Shown here: one piece after another, positions 9,010 through 11,513 of the stretch
Layout: every line of letters begins with the position of its first letter
How positions within the stretch are numbered: the stretch's first letter is position 1
Source: JAUXIQ01 sp030620925 [NCBI: Nitrospinota bacterium]
GTDB lineage: Bacteria > JAUXIQ01
Length of the DNA stretch: 11,513 bases
Direction of reading: 5' to 3'
Assembly: GCA_030620925.1 (NCBI GenBank)
Contig: JAUXIQ010000026.1
Location: 1-11,513, forward strand
The notes under the pieces: model-generated
The model's database searches: none
The model's input: only the letters and a program-made list of their open reading frames with translations
Told to the model about the DNA's origin: nothing
Position numbers and translations under genes: made by a program

Positions 9010-9029
9010 GGGCGACCGGCCGATCGCCC
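9010..9029. repeat. 20-bp near-palindrome
   Basis: GGGCGA (9010-9015) and TCGCCC (9024-9029) frame CCGGCCGA; 18 of 20 positions are self-complementary. It runs into CCCCTAC (9027-9033), the same edge heptamer as the hairpin at 8787. Confidence 0.5.
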
Positions 9030-9060
9030 CTACGAGTCTCAAAGTTCCCTATAACGTCAC

Positions 9061-9104
9061 GTAGGGGTGTCCCGCGTATGGCGGGATTCAGAATGACAGG
9101 ATGC
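9061..9104 (+). repeat. GTAGGGG hairpin unit with 25-bp direct repeat, copy 2
   Basis: GTAGGGG (9061-9067) leads into the hairpin TCCCGC-loop-GCGGGA (9070-9086), then the 25-bp stretch 9080-9104 identical to 8713-8737. A decayed copy of the first part lies at 8744-8771. Further short stems follow at 9113-9126 (GCCCT/AGGGC) and 9149-9164 (CCCCT/AGGGG). Confidence 0.6.
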
Positions 9105-9319
9105 GGGAATGCGCCCTGGGCAGGGCAGCCTCGCGGCAGGCAAGGACGCCCCTGTATCAAGGGGATTCGGGCCTGCGACCAGCGGATAAAAGTCCGTTGC
9201 ACACGATCAAATAAAACCCTTTGAGATTCGCGATTAAAATGCTATACCAATACCCTGGATTGATGACAGATTTGTATTGGAGTTCCCTCTGTTTTAAACG
9301 TTGAAAGAGGGGAGAGGCG

Positions 9320-10162
9320 ATGAAATGTGAAATTATGTCCCGATGGTCGGGGAAGGTCCTTTTCAGTATCGATACCGTGAACCTGAAATCGGCGATTGAA
9401 GCAGCGGCTATAAAAGGCGTTGACTTGCAGAACGCAGACTTGCAGAATGCTGATCTCGGGAACGCTGATCTCAGAAATGCACGCCTGCGGGAAGCATGCC
9501 TACAGGGGGCCAGTCTTCAGGGCTCTGATCTTCAGGGCACTGACTTCAGGAACGCGTATCTCCAGGATGCTAATCTCCGAAACACCTATCTCCAGGGCGC
9601 TTATTTCCAGGAAGCATATCTTCAGGGGGCAGACCTTCGCGGAGCCTATCTTCAGGATGCATATCTACGGGGTGCAGACCTGCGGGGCGCTAATCTGCGG
9701 GGTGCAGACCTGCGGGGTGCTGATCTTCAGGGCGCTAATCTCCGGGGTGTTGAAGGGGTTTCTCCATATTTGTTCACGACGCTTTTGATGCTTCTCGACC
9801 AGCCGGGAAAGATCAGGGCATACAAACTGGTTACCGAGAAAGGGGAGGAGCCCTACGACGAGGGCGTCAAATATCTTTTAGATGAAACTTTTGAGGCGGA
9901 GAATTTTGATGAAAATGCGGATAACCAGTATGGCGCCGGAATTAATCTCGCCTCGCTGGACTGGTGTATGAAGAACTGGAAACCGGGACACCGTATTTTG
10001 ATCATGGAGTTTGAAGCTGAAGATATAGCGGCCATCCCTACCGCTACTGACGGTAAGTTCAGGGTGAAAAGATGCCGGCGGGTAGGCGAGAAGAGCCTGG
10101 AAGAAATCGGCCTGTTGGAGGAGAAAGATAATAGCAGCAGACCGTTTACCTATAAGCTATGA
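9320..10162 (+). CDS. Pentapeptide-repeat protein with C-terminal globular domain
   Basis: The 280-residue product has a 34-residue N-terminal cap (MKCEIMSRWSGKVLFSIDT...), then 22 uninterrupted pentapeptides (residues 35-144, mostly A/x-D/Y-L-Q/R-G/N), enough for about five and a half turns of a right-handed quadrilateral beta helix. Residues about 150-265 form a separate domain (PGKIRAYKLVTEKGEEP, GINLASLDWCM, ATDGKFRVKRC). I associate this domain with a family of unknown function often fused to pentapeptide repeats in bacteria and phages (DUF5758, from memory). No signal peptide or membrane segment is seen. ATG 9320 follows a strong GGGGAGAGG at about 5 nt. The protein's role is not known; some pentapeptide proteins mimic DNA and protect gyrase, but nothing here shows that. 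It stands alone between a repeat-rich gap and the cold shock gene, and may be an accessory or phage-derived gene. Confidence 0.85.
   Translation: MKCEIMSRWSGKVLFSIDTVNLKSAIEAAAIKGVDLQNADLQNADLGNADLRNARLREACLQGASLQGSDLQGTDFRNAYLQDANLRNTYLQGAYFQEAYLQGADLRGAYLQDAYLRGADLRGANLRGADLRGADLQGANLRGVEGVSPYLFTTLLMLLDQPGKIRAYKLVTEKGEEPYDEGVKYLLDETFEAENFDENADNQYGAGINLASLDWCMKNWKPGHRILIMEFEAEDIAAIPTATDGKFRVKRCRRVGEKSLEEIGLLEEKDNSSRPFTYKL
9422..9751 (+). repeat. 15-bp-period tandem array coding for 22 pentapeptides
   Basis: The DNA repeats every 15 bases within the coding region. Near the 3' end (about 9670-9740) neighbouring units are almost identical at the DNA level (GGTGCAGACCTGCGGGG recurs), which suggests recent expansion by slippage or unequal exchange; the 5' units are more diverged. 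Confidence 0.75.
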
Positions 10163-10370
10163 TCTACTGCCGCCATTCGCTCCCTGCCTTAGATAGCTCA
10201 AAACCCTGAAGTTTTTACCCCCATCCCCCTGTTCGGTGATTTTAAAATCTTCTACAGACATCGGAGGAAAGAGCTGTGGCTGGATTGTGGAGATTTAGCG
10301 ATGGTGAGAGGAACCCTGCCCGGAGGGATATACTTTTTTACAAGAGCACGAGGTATATGAGTTCTTGGAT

Positions 10371-10405
10371 AAAGAAAAAGGGCATCCCGTGCTGACGAGA
10401 TGCCC
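10371..10405 (-). terminator. Rho-independent terminator of the cold shock gene
   Basis: GGGCATC (10380-10386) and GATGCCC (10399-10405) form a 7-bp stem, extended by CGT/ACG beyond one mismatch, with a GCTG loop. On the minus strand the stem is followed directly by TTTTTCTTT (10371-10379). It lies 25 bp beyond the stop of the cold shock gene. Confidence 0.85.
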
Positions 10406-10429
10406 GTGAGGTATGTTGATTGGGTTGGG

Positions 10430-10630
10430 TTAGATTTTCTTGACGTCCTTAGCCTTGGGCCCCCTGTCCGACTCCTCAACCTCGAAACTAACCCTATCCC
10501 CTTCGTTTAAAGTTTTGAACCCGGGCATATCGATGGCAGAATGGTGGACGAAAAGGTCTTCCCCGCCATCCTGCTGGATAAACCCATAACCCTTCTTTTC
10601 ACTGAACCACTTTACCGTTCCCTCTGCCAA
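10430..10630 (-). CDS. Cold shock domain protein (CspA family)
   Basis: The 66-residue product is a full-length single cold-shock domain: [19 protein letters not shown] carries RNP1 (KGYGFIQ), and DLFVHHSAI carries RNP2 (LFVHH), followed by [13 protein letters not shown] and GPKAKDV. These proteins bind single-stranded RNA or DNA and act as RNA chaperones in the cytoplasm, during cold or growth changes. No ATG or GTG is in frame. The start is placed at TTG 10630, which gives the usual 66 residues and an AEGTVKWF beginning; a G-rich stretch lies about 9 nt upstream. A TTG at 10648 would add six residues, and an in-frame TAA closes the frame just above. The gene is monocistronic, bounded by its own terminator. 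Confidence 0.93.
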   Translation of the reverse strand: MAEGTVKWFSEKKGYGFIQQDGGEDLFVHHSAIDMPGFKTLNEGDRVSFEVEESDRGPKAKDVKKI

Positions 10631-10982
10631 AGCCCTAAACCCCCACAAAAAATGTTAATTACTCAGGTCATCGCTCTGACAAAGAAAATTTTTTCCTTCC
10701 GAGCAAAATCGACCTTAGTCCAACCGAATGATGAAACGGAATACATCCGAAACACCATTATTTACTAGATTAGTATGTTATTTGGCAAAAAGCAAAGGGA
10801 AAAATGCATTGCGGCGCCCGAAATGAGTAAAGTCGCCGAAGAGAACCGAACATCTTTTCAGTCGACTGCAACGGCAAAATCGGGTTATCGCCCGATTGTC
10901 CACCGGCTGAACGGTCAACAGGAATAAGCGGGATCGGGGAACAGTTGAGGGGAGCGGTAAGCGGGGAAGGGTATTCCCACAT
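10631..10982. other. 352-bp intergenic region upstream of the cold shock gene
   Basis: It should contain the cold shock promoter and leader and the end of the cytochrome transcript. Apart from the hairpin at 10878-10897 no feature is convincing: open frames on both strands lack ribosome binding sites and family resemblance, and no clear -35/-10 pair was found despite AT-rich stretches around 10670-10800. Confidence 0.5.
10878..10897 (-). terminator. Possible terminator hairpin of the cytochrome gene
   Basis: AATCGGG (10878-10884) and CCCGATT (10891-10897) form a perfect 7-bp stem with a 6-base loop, about 85 bp beyond the cytochrome stop. On the minus strand only four T residues follow, so the terminator call is weak. 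Confidence 0.4.
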
Positions 10983-11513
10983 TCATTTAATATGGCACTC
11001 CGAGCACAATAGGTCCTTGTTATTGGTCATGACCAGCATGGATTTTTCTTTTGAATCAACTTTATGGCAAGTGCCGCAACCTATCTTGCCGTTAAAAAAT
11101 CTTATCGCCCTGTTCAGAGAAATCGGCAGATTGTATCCTTTTGATCCCTTAAGTGTAGTCTTAGTATATGAGATTCCGATTGGATGGCTGCCCTCCGAGT
11201 CGGCGAGATAATCTTTGTGACATTCAATACACTGAACAGAATATAAATCTATTGAGTAATTTCCTTTTGTTACACGAAGGCCGATACTCCTATTAAGTGT
11301 CTCTATCGCTTCGGTTTTGCTGCTCAGCTTCTTGTAAAATATACTCAGGCCATGGTGCGGTTCACTGGAATCCGGGTCCATATCTACGGCCCGTTTAAGG
11401 ACTTCCGCCCCCTGTTTATATCGGCCCAGATGTTGTAAGAGGACCCCAGGCCGAAGTGTGCGTCAATTGAATCGGGGTCGAACTTTAGTGATGACTCAAA
11501 ATAATCGGCTGCC
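10983..11513 (-). CDS. TPR-containing multiheme c-type cytochrome, 3' part, with an apparent frameshift
   Basis: The gene runs off the right end of the window. The visible C-terminal part has three CxxCH heme sites (CIECH, CGTCH and CSECH, the last two residues before the end) and SHPIGISY between the first two, the layout of paired-CXXCH cytochromes. Ahead of it lie TPR helices: LGRYKQGAEVLKRAVDMDPD, then a diverged unit with KTEAIETLNRSIGL. Such proteins are exported and act in periplasmic electron transfer or cytochrome assembly. Reading back from 11443 in the heme frame soon meets a TGA (11463-11465), but the next frame reads AADYFESSLKFDPDSIDAHF, clearly another TPR. Adding one C to the CCCC at 11444-11447 (plus strand) restores an exact 34-residue TPR. 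So a 1-bp deletion or sequencing error is likely. The ATG at 11381 is internal, not a start. Confidence 0.8.

Larger units (their letters stand above)
8150..9319. other. 1.17-kb intergenic region without a credible gene, rich in hairpin repeats
   Basis: It separates the porAB-like gene from the pentapeptide gene. Open frames exist on both strands but they translate repeat DNA, lack ribosome binding sites and resemble no family. The content from about 8391 to 9165 is a mosaic of short inverted and direct repeats: hairpins, GTAGGGG/CCCCTAC boundary heptamers, and a copy of a TGTCATTCTGAGCG-type element. An 8-base G run lies at 8292-8299. The 5' flank (8150-8390) must hold the porAB promoter, but no convincing -35/-10 pair was found. 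Confidence 0.7.

Noticed and set aside
8391-9165. CRISPR array
   Set aside because: The repeats differ in length and orientation, spacing is irregular, and no cas gene is present.
8807-9202. 131-codon open frame on the minus strand in the repeat region
   Set aside because: It translates the dispersed repeats (contains ...EILRFAQND, typical of the repeat), has no ribosome binding site and no domain.
9247-9280. CCAATAC / GTATTGG inverted repeat upstream of the pentapeptide gene
   Set aside because: Only 7 bp with a 20-base loop; could arise by chance, and no promoter boxes are placed around it.
10770-10982. 70-codon minus-strand frame below the cytochrome gene
   Set aside because: No ribosome binding site or domain; it spans the possible terminator hairpin.

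Overview
The window looks like a piece of an anaerobic bacterial chromosome. It encodes two ferredoxin-type, thiamine-pyrophosphate (TPP) 2-oxoacid oxidoreductase proteins, a small two-cluster ferredoxin and a CxxCH-type multiheme cytochrome. This fits an uncultivated anaerobe of the Desulfobacterota, Nitrospirota or Chloroflexota kind. The guess rests on gene content and on the style of the intergenic repeats, not on a marker gene, so the phylum is open. No tRNA, rRNA, CRISPR array, transposase or phage gene was seen.

Layout. (1) 203-1031, minus strand: a ferredoxin gene followed by a lipoprotein gene with a duplicated coiled coil. They are preceded by a promoter-like site overlapped by a striking AT-rich repeat and dyad (1080-1109). 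(2) 1161-3601, minus: an IorA-like TPP oxidoreductase subunit without its usual C-terminal ferredoxin domain, then a calcineurin-like phosphoesterase. (3) 3808-6072, plus: a fused inositol-1-phosphate cytidylyltransferase / CDP-alcohol phosphotransferase (the architecture of di-myo-inositol-phosphate synthesis), followed 3 nt later by a TIM-barrel sugar isomerase/epimerase. This operon diverges from the iorA-like gene over a roughly 200-bp region with promoter candidates on both strands. (4) 6059-8149, minus: a PorA-PorB (alpha-beta) fusion, whose 3' end overlaps the TIM-barrel gene by 14 bp. (5) 8150-9319: 1.17 kb without a credible gene, filled with hairpin-forming repeats. (6) 9320-10162, plus: a pentapeptide-repeat protein with a C-terminal globular domain. 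(7) 10430-10630, minus: a cold shock protein with a clear rho-independent terminator. (8) 10983-11513, minus: the 3' part of a TPR/multiheme cytochrome gene that runs off the window and carries an apparent 1-bp frameshift.

How the genes may work together. Both oxidoreductase proteins lack the gamma subunit and the ferredoxin module that complete such enzymes; neither gamma gene is here, and the only ferredoxin is the 76-residue one at 801-1031. Either the partners lie outside the window, or the small ferredoxin serves one of these proteins. The two-gene plus-strand operon points to inositol-phosphate chemistry (a compatible solute or a polar-lipid head group). The rest are accessory or stress genes without a clear shared pathway.
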